From assembly GCA_030704615.1 (NCBI GenBank), contig CM060731.1, forward strand, positions 94,282,756 through 94,346,755: 64,000 nt of DNA, read 5' to 3'. This document shows, in pieces, positions 1-9,655 of this stretch (position 1 is the stretch's first letter; every line of letters begins with the position of its first letter). Origin of the DNA: Takakia lepidozioides. Lineage: Eukaryota > Streptophyta > Takakiopsida > Takakiales > Takakiaceae. The notes under the pieces were generated by a model. That model was not told the origin of the DNA. It saw only the letters and a program-made list of their open reading frames with translations, and did no database searches. A program made the translations under genes and the position numbers.

Positions 1-866
1 TCATCACTTTGCGCAGTACTGGCATGAGGCAAGTACCATGTTGAAGGAATTAATTGTCTTCCAAGTTGTACATGGATTCATTTATACCAAGACCAAAGAG
101 ATAGCAAGTATTGTCATGGGCTGCGGGTTATACTACGCTGCTTGTTTTCTGGTACGTTATCACATTGAGCAACAGAAGATGCAAACGCGTTTTCTGAGTT
201 ATTCCAGTGGGGATCATTGGGTCTTACCTTCAGTGCCACCTCATATGTACCTATATGAGGAAAAAGTTATGATGCAAAAGGATTCATAGATTCGTTCATG
301 GTTTCATGCGGCCTGGAACAATTTGTCAACACAGAAATTCGGGCCTGACGATATTTTCTTTAAGGGACATGAGCCATGGAAATATTTGCACAATTCACAA
401 GTCATTGGTACACCACTCACCTGGACAGACAAAGAGCTCAGGGTCTTCACCAATTTTGCAATTCAACGCTTACAACAAGTTTTACAGTTTAAACTTCCAG
501 ACATGGTGGGACAACATTGTATGCCCCAGAGAATTCCAGTTAAAAGTTCGACAGTTAAAACACCTCAGGGGGGACGAGGATTCTGATACAACTGTTTCTT
601 CAGCGGACTCTTTTGACATGGCAGCGGACTATGCTATTCAGATGGCAGAGAAGAAGCAAATGGGGTCTCCTATGCCTGAAAGATTACCTCGATATCAGCC
701 TCCAGAGGGACTGACATATCCAGGTAGTGTTCAATCATCTCTTTCAACCAGTGACAGAACACGCGCTCGTATACGGAGTCCTTCACGAGACTCTCAACGT
801 CACAAGGGTGCTTGCTCACAAAGGTTTACAAATCCCAAACAGTAAACCGTGAGGACACGGCTTTTT
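1..866 (+). pseudogene. 3' ORF of plus-strand gypsy copy (unrecognised protein)
   Basis: A reading frame from about 38 to 586 has one in-frame stop at 287-289. It then continues in a shifted frame to 845, where the product is rich in Asp, Ser and Arg. I do not recognise the protein. It ends just before a purine tract and an LTR, so it occupies the slot between integrase and 3' LTR where many plant gypsy elements carry an extra ORF, sometimes called env-like. The stop and frameshift mark it as decayed. The upstream part of the same element lies outside the window. The function is unknown, and the assignment to the element is by position only. Confidence 0.5.
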
Positions 867-880
867 GAGAGGGGAAGGGG
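867..880 (+). other. Polypurine tract of plus-strand gypsy copy
   Basis: A 14-base run of only G and A ends three bases before the TGTTAGAGG start of the LTR. A purine tract in this position primes plus-strand DNA synthesis in LTR retrotransposons. It shows that the LTR at 884 is the 3' LTR of an element reading on the plus strand. Confidence 0.7.
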
Positions 881-883
881 TAA

Positions 884-1905
884 TGTTAGAGGACTGCTTG
901 GGACTTAGACGCTTTTACGGGATCTGTGGGGTACCCTTAATTTTTACACAGACTGAGATCAACAGGAGCCTTAGGGGTGACAGCAACAGGCTTTAGGGGG
1001 GGAGATACACAGCCCAACACAGTCCATCACAGCCCGTCACAGCCGTCACAGTCCAACACAGCCAGTCACAGCCAACACAGTCCGTCACAGCTTCGCACAG
1101 CCAATACAGCTCGTCACAGCTTCGCACAGCCGACACAGCCCGACACAGCCAGTCACAGTCAACAGAGCCCGTCACAGCCCGACACAGCCCGACTCAGCCC
1201 AACACAGTCGCACAGCCAGTCATAGCCCAACACAGCCGGTCACAGCCCGTCACAGTTTCACACAGCCAGTCACAGCTTGACACAATTGTCACGACCATAG
1301 GGAACGGATAGCAGGATAGGGAACGACTGTGGGGAACAACATCTGCGAATGGAACATGTTAGTTCACGGATGACGGTTAGTGAGGGAAACAGTTAGAACA
1401 ACGGGTAGGAAGATAAAGCCAGGAGCGAGGACTGGAAAAAGATCAATTCTAGGGGAGCACTTCTGGGGGGGGGACTTCGGACATCACTGGGGGAAATGAG
1501 GCAGAGAGCGCATCTCTGAGCAGAAAGAGGGAGAGCACGGAATAGGAGGAGGACGATCTGTTAATGCTTGATGAATGCAAGCGATAGAGTTGTAATGTAG
1601 AGCAGATTAGAGACTCCATACTCACACTGTGTAGAGAGATCTGAGTGAAGCTGTGGAATGAATGGATGAGTTGATGGAATCCGATAGATTGCTGAAGCAA
1701 ACTGATACTTAATTACCAACAGTAAGGTAACTAGCAAACATGAATGCGGGAAGGAAAACAAATAGGAAACACCCCCATGATACACTAGCTGTAGGTCATG
1801 ACTGATTGTTCTGAGCGGGCTGAGTGCTTAGAGATTTCCAACTCTTCTATCTTGGAGTTTCCGCCTCGGATAGCGAAGGGATGGGTGAGTAAAAGCCGCG
1901 CGACA
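884..1905 (+). repeat. 3' LTR of plus-strand gypsy copy
   Basis: This LTR begins TGTTAGAGG and ends GCGCGACA, about 1.02 kb. It matches the inverted sequence at 5614-6655 over its whole length, including the blocks around a CTTAGAGATTTCC segment and a GTAAAAGCCGC terminus, but with many substitutions and small indels. The base after it (1906) falls inside the reverse transcriptase frame of the minus-strand copy, so this looks like an insertion breakpoint. Confidence 0.85.
990..1290 (+). repeat. TCACAGCC minisatellite inside the left LTR
   Basis: About 300 bases are built from imperfect 10-12 base units around TCACAGCCAG, TCACAGCCCG and ACACAGCC. The same array occurs in inverted orientation inside the right LTR. 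It belongs to the LTR rather than being an independent satellite. Confidence 0.85.
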
Positions 1906-2310
1906 ATGACTTTGTATGCATAAGCACCCCAATCTGTGATGAAAGCTGTCTTTCCATGGTCTTCTTCTGCCACTTGCACTTGGTTATATCCACTGAAGCC
2001 ATCCATGAATGAGTACATCTCATGGCCTGCTACAGTGTCCAGTACAGCTTCTGTGAATGGCAAAGGAAAGGGATTTTTCTTTGTACAAGCATTCAACTTC
2101 TTATAGTTCACACAAACTCTCAGTTTGCCATTCTTCTTGGGAACTATCACAATGGGTGACAACCAAGCTGTATACTCTATCGGGTATATGAACTTAGCCT
2201 CAGCCAGCTTCTTGATCTCTTCCCCAACCTTCTGTGCATAGTTGGGATTCATCCTGTACCTAGCCTGTTTGATTGGCACTGACCCTGGTTCCAGTTCAAT
2301 CTTATGCTGG
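1906..2310 (-). pseudogene. Reverse transcriptase N-terminal part, truncated
   Basis: The minus-strand frame carries early gypsy RT signatures: a PIVIVPKKNGKLRVCVNYKKLN block, FPLPFTEAVLDTVAG, and SFMDGFSGYNQV with the first catalytic-region aspartate. It then reaches TDWGAYAYKV and stops matching RT at 1906, before the MPFGL and YxDD blocks. Residues after that come from the inverted LTR. It is clearly inactive. Family assignment is secure from the ordered motifs. Confidence 0.93.
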
Positions 2311-2348
2311 CAAATCTCAGGGGGTATCCCTTTCAGATCCTCATAGCT

Positions 2349-3572
2349 CTATGCAAATACATCTTTGTATTTGATGAACAGACTCTTAGCTTCCTCAAAG
2401 AATTCTGGCTCCAAGTCAGCTCCCACTTTCACCATTCTTGGTTCCTCCTCAGTTCCCACATTCACTTCTCTCACCTGCTCTTCAGCTGTGATTGTCCATC
2501 CAGCCACTACTTCATCCTGTAAACTCACAGTGTCTGGTTCTTCTAAGATTTCCATTTCTCCCTCTCTTTCCTCATAGAAATGTGGTGGATAACTACTTGT
2601 TTCCCCTTCAATTGGTGTTGTTGTTACTGCACCACAGCAGATACCTTTAAAACAACTCAGGCCTCCTAGTTGCATTTCTGCAACCTGCTCCCACTCTGGG
2701 TGTGCAGCAAACAGAGTAGCTTCCTGCTCCTCATCAAGTCCTCCCCTCCAGTCATACTCTCTGACTCCACGAGGTCTTCTGGTAGCAGGTAGCCCGTTAG
2801 ATTTCTTAGTGGTGACTTGTATCTTGTGCTTTCCATCATGCACAGTCAGTAATTGGGAATTCCAGTCATGGAATACCCTGGCCTGTTTCAGCCATGGTCG
2901 ACCCAGCAATAAGGAGTAAGCTTCCATAATATCATCCATTTTCAACACAGTCACTGCGATCTTAAAAATCATCTCCTGGATCTGTATCTTTACTCCTCTT
3001 ATCAACCCTAAAGGCTGTACACTCCTTTGATCTGCCATTGTTACTGTGAATGGGGCTGGTTTCATACTACTCAAACCAAGCTTCTGCCTTAATTGGTCTG
3101 TCATGATATTCACTCCCGAGCCTCCATCTATCACTACATCAGTCAACTCTGTGCTTCCAATTCTCAATTGGATTACTGGCATATAATCATCAAAGTCCAT
3201 GACTGTTTCTCGCCCTTCTGGCTTCACATTATAGCTTGTCACCTTGCTGTTCAGGTCTGTGTTCTCTGTCACATGAGCAATCTGATTAATTGCTTGATAC
3301 AGCCCGTGCCTGTAATGAGGTGCCACAGCCAATACCTGTCCAATGGTAATCTCAGCTTTGGTCTGGCATATTACTTCAGCCAATGTCCCTTCATTACCCT
3401 GCACTTGTGAATCCTCTTGCTTCACTTTCTCTTCACCTTCTTCATCTTCTCTTTCAGAGTCAGAGGAATCTGCCATAGGGATATCAGTATCCTTCTGCAT
3501 TTCCCTTATGGTATCAGCCACTTCCCTGTGCAGTTCCTTCTCATCTCTCCAAGCCTCATCATCTTCAGGCAC
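2349..3572 (-). CDS. Gypsy protease region
   Basis: An open frame of about 407 codons holds an acidic N-terminal stretch followed by a retropepsin-like domain. The active-site block reads VVIDGGSGVNIMT, with the DGGSG form common in plant gypsy proteases, and a later LLLGRPWL block fits the second half of the fold. It lies between gag (to the right) and RT (to the left), as expected for a Ty3/gypsy pol. No ATG opens the frame, so it is probably part of a larger polyprotein separated from gag by mutation or frameshifting. The C-terminal 100 codons link to RT and carry no motif that I recognise. Confidence 0.85.
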   Translation of the reverse strand: MPEDDEAWRDEKELHREVADTIREMQKDTDIPMADSSDSEREDEEGEEKVKQEDSQVQGNEGTLAEVICQTKAEITIGQVLAVAPHYRHGLYQAINQIAHVTENTDLNSKVTSYNVKPEGRETVMDFDDYMPVIQLRIGSTELTDVVIDGGSGVNIMTDQLRQKLGLSSMKPAPFTVTMADQRSVQPLGLIRGVKIQIQEMIFKIAVTVLKMDDIMEAYSLLLGRPWLKQARVFHDWNSQLLTVHDGKHKIQVTTKKSNGLPATRRPRGVREYDWRGGLDEEQEATLFAAHPEWEQVAEMQLGGLSCFKGICCGAVTTTPIEGETSSYPPHFYEEREGEMEILEEPDTVSLQDEVVAGWTITAEEQVREVNVGTEEEPRMVKVGADLEPEFFEEAKSLFIKYKDVFA

Positions 3573-4946
3573 ATCACTGCCATCTTCATTATCATCTTCT
3601 TCCTCATCCCCTGGAGGTATTGGATCTGGTCACTATCATTGTACTTACTTCTGGTACCATACATGGCCTAACCATGTGAGCTACCACCACTGGGCCCTCA
3701 TTTATAGGAGCTCTCATCTCATTCTGGTGTCTGATCCAGAATGGATAGGCTGCTTTGCGATGTCCTGCCTGATTACAATAGTAACACAGTTCTTCACCAT
3801 TGGATTCTCGCCCTTGGTCTGTTCTGGAATTATTTCTATAATCCTGATTCCCTGGCTGGTAATTCCTCCTTGGATTACCCTAATAATTGTCTCTGGGATT
3901 GCCTTGGTAATTCCCTCTTGGATTATCTCTCCCTGGCATACCATTGTTATATCCACCAGGCCTACCATAGTGGTCCTGATCATTGTTTCTTCTTGGCTGG
4001 GGCTGCACTTGATGCACCCTCACTTGCCTAGGTTATCTTACAGCTGTCCTTCTGTTGTAGTAACAATTCTCAGTAGAATGGTTATCCATTTTACAGATAG
4101 TACAGTGTTTCTCCTTCATGTGGCATTTAGCTGTGGTATGGCCTTCATTTTGGCATTTTGCACACCAAACACCCTTCTTCCAATGTGTTGCAGCCTCTGT
4201 GGCATACTTCTTCAAGATTTCTTCCAATCTTTTCTCATAGTTATCCCTCTTCAACTTTTCCTTTTTCTTGCTCTTCCTCTTGAGCTCTTGCTCTTGCTCC
4301 TCCTCTGACTCATCTTCAGAGTCCTCATCATCCCTTTTCTCTCTCCTGAGCATTCCCAATTGCTCAATTCTGTTGGCTGTTTCAAATGCCTCCTCCACTG
4401 TATTATGGGGTAGCATATCCACTTTCTTTTGTAATTCAGGTCTTAATCCACTCACAAACCAGGTCTTTTGTAACCCTGGTGCTGGCACAACAGCCAACTT
4501 TTTCATCATCAACTCCATCTTTTCCATGTACTCCTCAACGTTTCATGCTTCTTTTGCTTTACCTGTTGTAAACTTCCATACGCTTCATCCTCAGTTTTAC
4601 TTGTCCTGAACCTGTTCCGGAGTGCTGTACTTAGGCCATCCCAGGTTAGGAAATGATTATCAGGGAATCTTGCATACCATTCACTTGCTTTCTTGATAAG
4701 TGAACAAGGAAACAGTCTCATCTTGGCATCATCGCCATTCTCATTGTTCACAATACACATGCTGATGTGTACATCATGATCCCCTTTTCTTGCATATATT
4801 GGAAAAGGTGGTTTTGCCCGTGTTGGAGGTACCGCCATCTGTGGCCCTACACCCTGCCCACTGACAGGTGCTGGTCCTCCTGCTGGTGCTGGTCCTTGAG
4901 TGTGAGAGGTCCAGATGATTCCCATATGTCTATTCCTCTCTCCCAA
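3573..4946 (-). pseudogene. Gag with zinc knuckles, frameshifted
   Basis: Two overlapping minus frames (4946-4509, then 4527-4033) together give a gag. It has a proline-rich start, a capsid-like segment with SEWYARF and FLTWDGL, a charged Glu/Lys-rich stretch, and two CX2CX4HX4C zinc knuckles (CAKCQNEGH.., CTICKMDNH..). A further frame to about 3600 holds a third knuckle that has lost its last cysteine to tyrosine. Gag packages the element RNA, and the knuckles bind nucleic acid. Frameshifts near 4515 and 4030 make this copy non-functional. Confidence 0.88.
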
Positions 4947-5046
4947 AGATATGGATAATTAGCTCTCAAATAACTTTATTTTTTTGCTGAATATCTGTGA
5001 AGTCTAGCTTCTCTTTCATCACTCTTGTCCCATGTCTTTCATATTT

Positions 5047-5721
5047 TTAATGAGGCAATAACCAAAACTCTCTCCTGTAGTATCTCTCGTATATGCCTGG
5101 ATTTCTTTCAAGCTTCAATGCACCCTTAGCTATACTAGAAGTCTCCGTTACCATATAACCATATGGCAAGCACGTTTGGAAAGCTGTTCTTGGTGTAAGT
5201 TTGATCCACAGGATATCCTTAGGAATCCAATTCTTTACCAGTATCAATTCTTCATGCATATGAGTATAAACATTCACTTTCCGTTCCTCCCAGCCTTCAA
5301 ACTCCACTCGTTTAATGGATAGCAACGCTATCACATAAACCAGTGTTGGTAACCAACTTGCTCTCCCTCTACATGCCACTTGATATATCTTTATCACTCT
5401 TTTCTCCAGACCCCACTCAAGATCAGCATCATGCACTCTCTTAAGAATGTTTTCTTTGCAACCGTCTGGCAATTCCAAGAATCTCTGAAAGAATTGCTTG
5501 GACAATCTTTCTTTCTCAGTTCCACAAGGAATTTGATTCACATCAAATTCTTTAATTCTCCATCCACCATGATCCGGTTGTTCTTGACCCAGTTCCCCAG
5601 TATGGTCGCCAAATGTCGAGCGGCTTTTACTCACCCATCCCTTCGCTATCCAAGGTGGAAACTCCAAGATAGAAGAGTTGGATATCTCTAAGCACTCAGC
5701 CCGCTCAGAACAATCAGTCAT
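5047..5721 (-). CDS. Leader ORF between LTR and gag (unknown)
   Basis: A 224-codon minus-strand frame begins inside the 5' LTR, runs through the primer-binding site (the FGDHTGELGQ part is translated LTR end and PBS) and continues 190 codons into the leader ahead of gag. Only the part after about 5590 could be a true protein. It is rich in Trp, Tyr and Lys and matches no family that I know. Long ORFs ahead of gag are unusual but have been seen in some plant gypsy elements. It may be chance, though 670 bases without a stop is notable in an otherwise decayed element. Confidence 0.4.
   Translation of the reverse strand: MTDCSERAECLEISNSSILEFPPWIAKGWVSKSRSTFGDHTGELGQEQPDHGGWRIKEFDVNQIPCGTEKERLSKQFFQRFLELPDGCKENILKRVHDADLEWGLEKRVIKIYQVACRGRASWLPTLVYVIALLSIKRVEFEGWEERKVNVYTHMHEELILVKNWIPKDILWIKLTPRTAFQTCLPYGYMVTETSSIAKGALKLERNPGIYERYYRREFWLLPH
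5592..5613 (-). other. Primer-binding site of minus gypsy copy
   Basis: Immediately after the CTCGACA end of the LTR the minus strand reads TTTGGCGACCATACTGGGGA. Its TGGCGnC..GGGGA form resembles the tRNA-complementary PBS seen in many plant gypsy elements. The exact tRNA was not determined. Confidence 0.65.
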
Positions 5722-6655
5722 GACCTACAGCTAGTGTATCATGGTTGTGCTTCATGTTTGTATTTCTTCTTACCTTCATGTTAGCAATTTACCTTACTGT
5801 GTATACTTAAACATCAGTTTGCTTCAGTATCTATCAGGTTCCATTCACGCATCCATTCATTCCACAGCTTCACTCAAGTCTCTCTACACAGTGTGATTGT
5901 ATCGAATAAGTATCGGATTAAGACTTATCATATATCAGGCCGAAGCCATGGTGTCCCTAGCCTGCACTACGGTATATCACTACAGCTTTGCATGTATCAA
6001 GCATCTACTGATCATCTCTCCTCCTTCACCGTGCTCTCCATCCTTGCTCTTGTTCCTGCTCTCCGCCTGATCTCCTCTCGTGAATGACCAAGAAGTGCTC
6101 CCTCAGAAGTGAGTCCCGAAAAAGTGTCCCCTCCATGTTGTTGCTCTGCCTAATCTATCTGCAAGCTGTTCTAACAGCCTAACTAACTAGCTGTCACCCA
6201 AGAAGTAAGCACGTTCCTTCCGCAGATATCGTTCCCACACAGTCGTTCCCTACCAGTGATAACCGTTCCCTATGTACGCTGTGACGGGCTGTGCCAAGCT
6301 GTGTCGGGCTGTGACTGGCTGTGTCGGACTGTGTCGGCTGTCACTGGCTGTGTAAAGCTGTGTCGGGTTGTGTCGGGCTGTGACTGGCTGTGTAAAGCTG
6401 TGTCGGGCTGTGTCGTACTGTGTCATGCTGTGACTGGCTGTGCGAAGCTGTGTCGAGCTGTGATAGACTGTGACTAACTGTGACAGACTATATAAGGCTG
6501 TGTCAGGCTGTGTATAGCTGTGACTGACTGTGCAACCTTGTGTACCACCCCCTAAGCCTATGTTGGTCTAAGTCTACCATCGTAAGTTTGCGCAAAAATT
6601 AAGGGTACCCCACAGAACCTGTAAAATTGTCTAAGTCCCAGACAGCCCTCTAACA
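5614..6655 (-). repeat. 5' LTR of minus gypsy copy
   Basis: Read on the minus strand it begins TGTTAGAGGGCTG at 6655 and ends CTCGACA at 5614, about 1.04 kb. It is homologous to 884-1905 in inverted orientation. It carries its own copy of the TCACAGCC-type minisatellite and is followed by the PBS. Confidence 0.87.
6256..6540 (-). repeat. CACAGCC minisatellite inside the right LTR
   Basis: On the plus strand this reads as imperfect GGCTGTGTCGGGCTGTGACT units over about 285 bases. It is the inverted counterpart of 990-1290. Unit order and number differ between the two LTRs. Confidence 0.85.
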
Positions 6656-7566
6656 ACGTTACTTGGAAGCTGGGGGGGGGGGGGGTGGTATTGGTTGTTT
6701 CAGATATGGTGGTGAGGTTGGGGCAGCCTGGACTGGTGGTAGGGGAGTTGAGGTGTATGTGGTTTGAACAGTGGGCAGGTGATGCGGATTTAAATTATGG
6801 GGCCTCATGTAATACGAGGGTATAATTTTGTGCAGGTAAAGGTAAGAGAGAGCGTGTTGATTTGCCTCTTGTGGCATGGATACATATGCAGGGCATATGC
6901 ATAAAATTGATTCGGGTGAAGAGAGCTGTTGAGTCCAAACAGCATGGACATATGCGGAACATATGTTCCAATTTGAGTAGAATGTAGAAAATTGTTGGAA
7001 TTGAGTGGCATTTGACACTACAAAGAATAGGTGTTTTTCACACCCGACTCGCGGTTGCGATTCTGTCCGAAACGACTGCATCTGGTACTTCAGGTTCTGA
7101 ATGACGACTTGCCAGTCGTCGCAGGCAAATTGGGGCCACGGTGGCATGGCGGATGAGGATCAGAAGTCGCCGAAACCACTGCGGGTTTGGAGCCGATTTA
7201 TACGTGGATTTCCAAAAAATAGGATTTTTTTTTAATATTATGATAAATTGGAGTTGTTTTAACGACTGCGGGTTGGACCCCCGGGGACATTCTTATTAAT
7301 TATAAACTATATGGTATTATTTCTTAAATATAATGACATGCGTCGATTTTCTATAGAGTAAAGGAGACTATGCTTGGTAAATTGCGACGAGGGGGTGAGG
7401 TGGTTGAGAAAAAAAAAAATATGACACCTCCCGAAGGGAGCGTAACTTATGGTGTCTCTTCACCACAAGGGCTACTGTCTTCCAGCTGAAAGGTGGACAC
7501 CTTCATGACACACCAAACCGTGGTTTGAACCCACAACCACATCCAAAGTGGTATGTGCCCATTACC
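6656..7566. other. Gap: no recognised gene
   Basis: Just outside the LTR lies a 16-base G tract (about 6672-6687). A minus-strand frame at 7147-6659 ends in a proline run encoded by that tract, and I do not trust it as a gene. A short plus-strand frame from 7147 in a good initiation context soon stops. Around 7020-7200 CG dinucleotides and GCGA words are frequent. From 7200 to 7560 I see only A/T-rich sequence and a poly-A tract. Confidence 0.5.
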
Positions 7567-7689
7567 CACTAGAAGAAAAATGTGGAATAACCACTGGCCC
7601 TTTAACCACTACTGTCTTTTTCCACTCTATAAACCACTAGTAACCATTTGCCAGTGGTTAATCCCAATGAAATGCCACGGTGGCATCAC

Positions 7690-8010
7690 AGACAGTGGTT
7701 GGAAGTGGTTTCAACCACTCAGTAGTCCACGTGTAATAATTTGTTTTTATTTATTATTATTTATTTGCTAATACATTTTAATTAATAAATATAATATTCC
7801 ACGTGGACGAGTGCAGTGGTACATCGTGAGTGGTTATAGACACCTCAGTGATGGGAAGTGGTTGAAACCACTTCCTACTCCACGTGTAATAATTCAAATT
7901 TTATTTGTGATTTATTATTTGGAAATATATTTTAGTTCATAAATATAATATTCCACGTGGACGGGGACGGTGCACGTTGATCTTGAGTGGTTAAAGATAC
8001 CTCATTGATT
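7690..8010. repeat. Two tandem 160-bp units in CACTA subterminal region
   Basis: The units at about 7690-7854 and 7855-8010 share the order GAAGTGGTT..AACCACT, CCACGTGTAATAATT, an A/T-rich stretch, AAATATAATATTCCACGTGGACG, and GAGTGGTTA.AGA.ACCTCA. The palindrome CCACGTGG recurs. They are an imperfect tandem duplication. Confidence 0.75.
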
Positions 8011-8837
8011 TGTACCACTTTGACAGTGGTGGAGAGTGGGTGGTGAAAGATACTGCAGTAATTGGAACCACTATGCTAGTGGTTGCTCATGAGTGGTTGC
8101 CTACACAACAGTGATTGGTACCACTTTTTGGGTGATACATGAAAAACTTTAAGTGGTTTGTGCAGCTGTGACATACTTTGAAAAACAGACAAGTGGCCAG
8201 ACCATTGTGGGATGATGCTATTGAACAAATGGTTCCAACAATAAACTTTATTCTGAATCTGAAACATATTCGTCACCCTTTGAATCACTTTGCTCAACTG
8301 GAATAGCGGTTGGTTGCACAAATGCCGCTTAAATGGTAGTCAACATAGCCAGGTCTTATTTATTTAGAGCAGTGGGACCATCTAATGACCTAGGTATTGG
8401 CTGATCTGATAAGGTAGACGTCGATTGGCACGCCACTCATCATCACATGCCTCTCTGTCTGCTGTGAACTGTGCCTTCTCTGTTGCATACTTTTTGTCAC
8501 AAAATGGCAACAAGAATGACACATGTTAGCAATGAAGTATTGCATTACTTAGCAAAAAATACCTAGCATGAATGATACTTTGAAAACCACTGTTTCAAAC
8601 CACTGGAGGAGTGAGCATAATGACTTCTAAATGAACATGCTCTTCCAACAAGTCACTCACTCAGACATTCCGTTACTATAACATTGGTTATAATCAGGAT
8701 GAACCACTGACATTTGTGACTTTGTGGGTGGTTTGATTACACTGGTGACAGTCAGAATTGAAATTGAACTTGATATGAATAAGGTGCAATGAAAAGAAGT
8801 ACTCACTGCGCCCAATGAGCCATGACATTGGTATTGT

Positions 8838-9155
8838 TCAGCACATGCAAATTTGTGCTGCATCTCTCCAAGCTCCAGTCATGTCCCGCTTTTTGCCGAC
8901 ATCTTCGAAGACCTCGTCCTCAACCCCTTCCTCCGCATTTGCATCCCAAGTCCGCTGTTGAGTTGCATCAAATGATTGCATATACTCAGTCATGAACCCC
9001 ATGACCTCATCCAGAACATACCCTGCAGCCGTACTCCCTTCTGGCTTTGTGTAATTCCTAGCGTATCCCTTAAGATCTTTCATGTAACGCTCCATGGGAT
9101 ACATCCACCGTGAAGACACCGGATGAACAGTTTTGTTTATCTCTATGGAATACAT
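8838..9155 (-). pseudogene. CACTA (En/Spm) transposase C-terminal fragment, DUF4218-like
   Basis: The minus frame reads RWMYPMERYMKDLKGYARN then KPEGSTAAGYVLDEVMGFM. This is the signature of the domain after the catalytic core of plant TNP2-type CACTA transposases, typically WMYPIER..LK.YVRNKARPEGSIAEGY. An acidic tail follows and a stop ends it. Catalytic residues would lie upstream (to the right) and are not present before the SINE-like repeats start, so this is a remnant of an enzyme that once cut and moved the element. Confidence 0.82.
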
Positions 9156-9223
9156 CTATGTGCTCACTTGTAACCACTAAAATGAATTTAAAAAAAAAAT
9201 CAAAGTGCAAAAGATTTTAAAAA

Positions 9224-9435
9224 AGCACATCCGCTGGTAAGTGCAGAGTGTGTCGCCCTGGTGGTCCGGGGTTCAAACCCGCTGCATGACTCCCTGTGTG
9301 GGATTGTTTGTGACGACGATATGTCTGGGCGTTGATCCTCCTGTAGTCTCATAGCCCATAAATGAAAGGGGGTTAATTTTTCCCCCTCCTCAAGGGCCGA
9401 GGTTTTCCTTGAAAATTATTTTAAAACAAAAAACC
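9224..9435 (+). repeat. tRNA-derived SINE-like unit 1
   Basis: A box-A-like CTGGTAAGTGCAGAG is followed at 9270-9280 by GGTTCAAACCC, a good box B of a tRNA-type Pol III promoter. The tRNA-like head leads into a body with TAGTCTCATAGCCCATAAATG and a CCTCAAGGGCCGAGG segment, then an A-rich tail. The tRNA fold is incomplete, so this is not a functional tRNA gene. Confidence 0.5.
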
Positions 9436-9538
9436 AAAAAGTTGCTTTATAGGTTTGTAAAAGGTTAAAAAACTTAAAAAGTTGCCCATCACGTATGTAA
9501 AATATATACATACTTTTGGAAGAGATCTTCAAATGTGT

Positions 9539-9655
9539 GCATATAGCGTACTGGTAAGGGCTATAATTGCGTGGCGTGAGATCGCGGGCTCAAAACTCCT
9601 CGCGTTGTTTTTTTCCCCCTCATTCACTAAGCCCCACTAAGCCCTATCGTTGCTG
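9539..9655 (+). repeat. tRNA-derived SINE-like unit 2
   Basis: It has the same layout as the unit 300 bases upstream: GCGTACTGGTAAGGGC as a box-A-like part and GGGCTCAAAACTCC at 9586-9599 as a weakened box B, then a T-rich run and CCCCCTCATTCACTAAGCC. The last part recurs at 10330-10390. Confidence 0.4.

Larger units (their letters stand above)
1906..6655 (-). mobile_element. Ty3/gypsy retrotransposon, minus copy (5' LTR to RT)
   Basis: Reading leftward from 6655 the order is 5' LTR, primer-binding site, a leader ORF, gag with zinc knuckles, aspartic protease, and reverse transcriptase, which stops abruptly at 1906. RNase H, integrase and the 3' LTR are absent. At 1906 the frame runs directly into the end of an oppositely oriented LTR of the same family. 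The simplest reading is that a plus-strand relative inserted in the RT gene, and the missing 3' half lies to the left of the window. The element is decayed by frameshifts in gag and between protease and RT. Confidence 0.88.
7567..9155 (-). mobile_element. CACTA transposon end, minus orientation
   Basis: At 7567 the sequence CACTAGAAGAAAAATG closely resembles the CACTACAAGAAAA terminus of plant CACTA elements. The next 800 bases hold more than twenty AGTGGT/ACCACT words in both orientations, the kind of subterminal repeats to which CACTA proteins bind. At 8838-9155 the minus strand encodes a CACTA transposase C-terminal domain. Order and orientation fit the 3' end of an element whose remainder to the right has been lost, because SINE-like units follow at 9224. 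No matching right terminus was found. Confidence 0.65.

Noticed and set aside
990-1290. CRISPR-like array from regular TCACAGCC repeats
   Set aside because: Units are short, contiguous and without unique spacers, and the array sits inside LTRs of a plant retrotransposon.
3343-4308. 321-codon plus-strand ORF
   Set aside because: It is the antisense shadow of gag and protease. Its serine and leucine runs mirror Glu/Lys-rich gag.
884-6655. Self-integration of one retrotransposon cDNA as the cause of inverted LTRs
   Set aside because: The two LTRs differ by many substitutions and indels. A self-integration product would start with identical LTRs.
6659-7147. Proline-rich minus-strand gene
   Set aside because: The proline run is encoded by a G tract, the end abuts the LTR by chance, and no domain is present.
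9224-9300. Functional tRNA gene
   Set aside because: Box B is good, but acceptor and anticodon stems do not pair into a full cloverleaf. A SINE head fits better.
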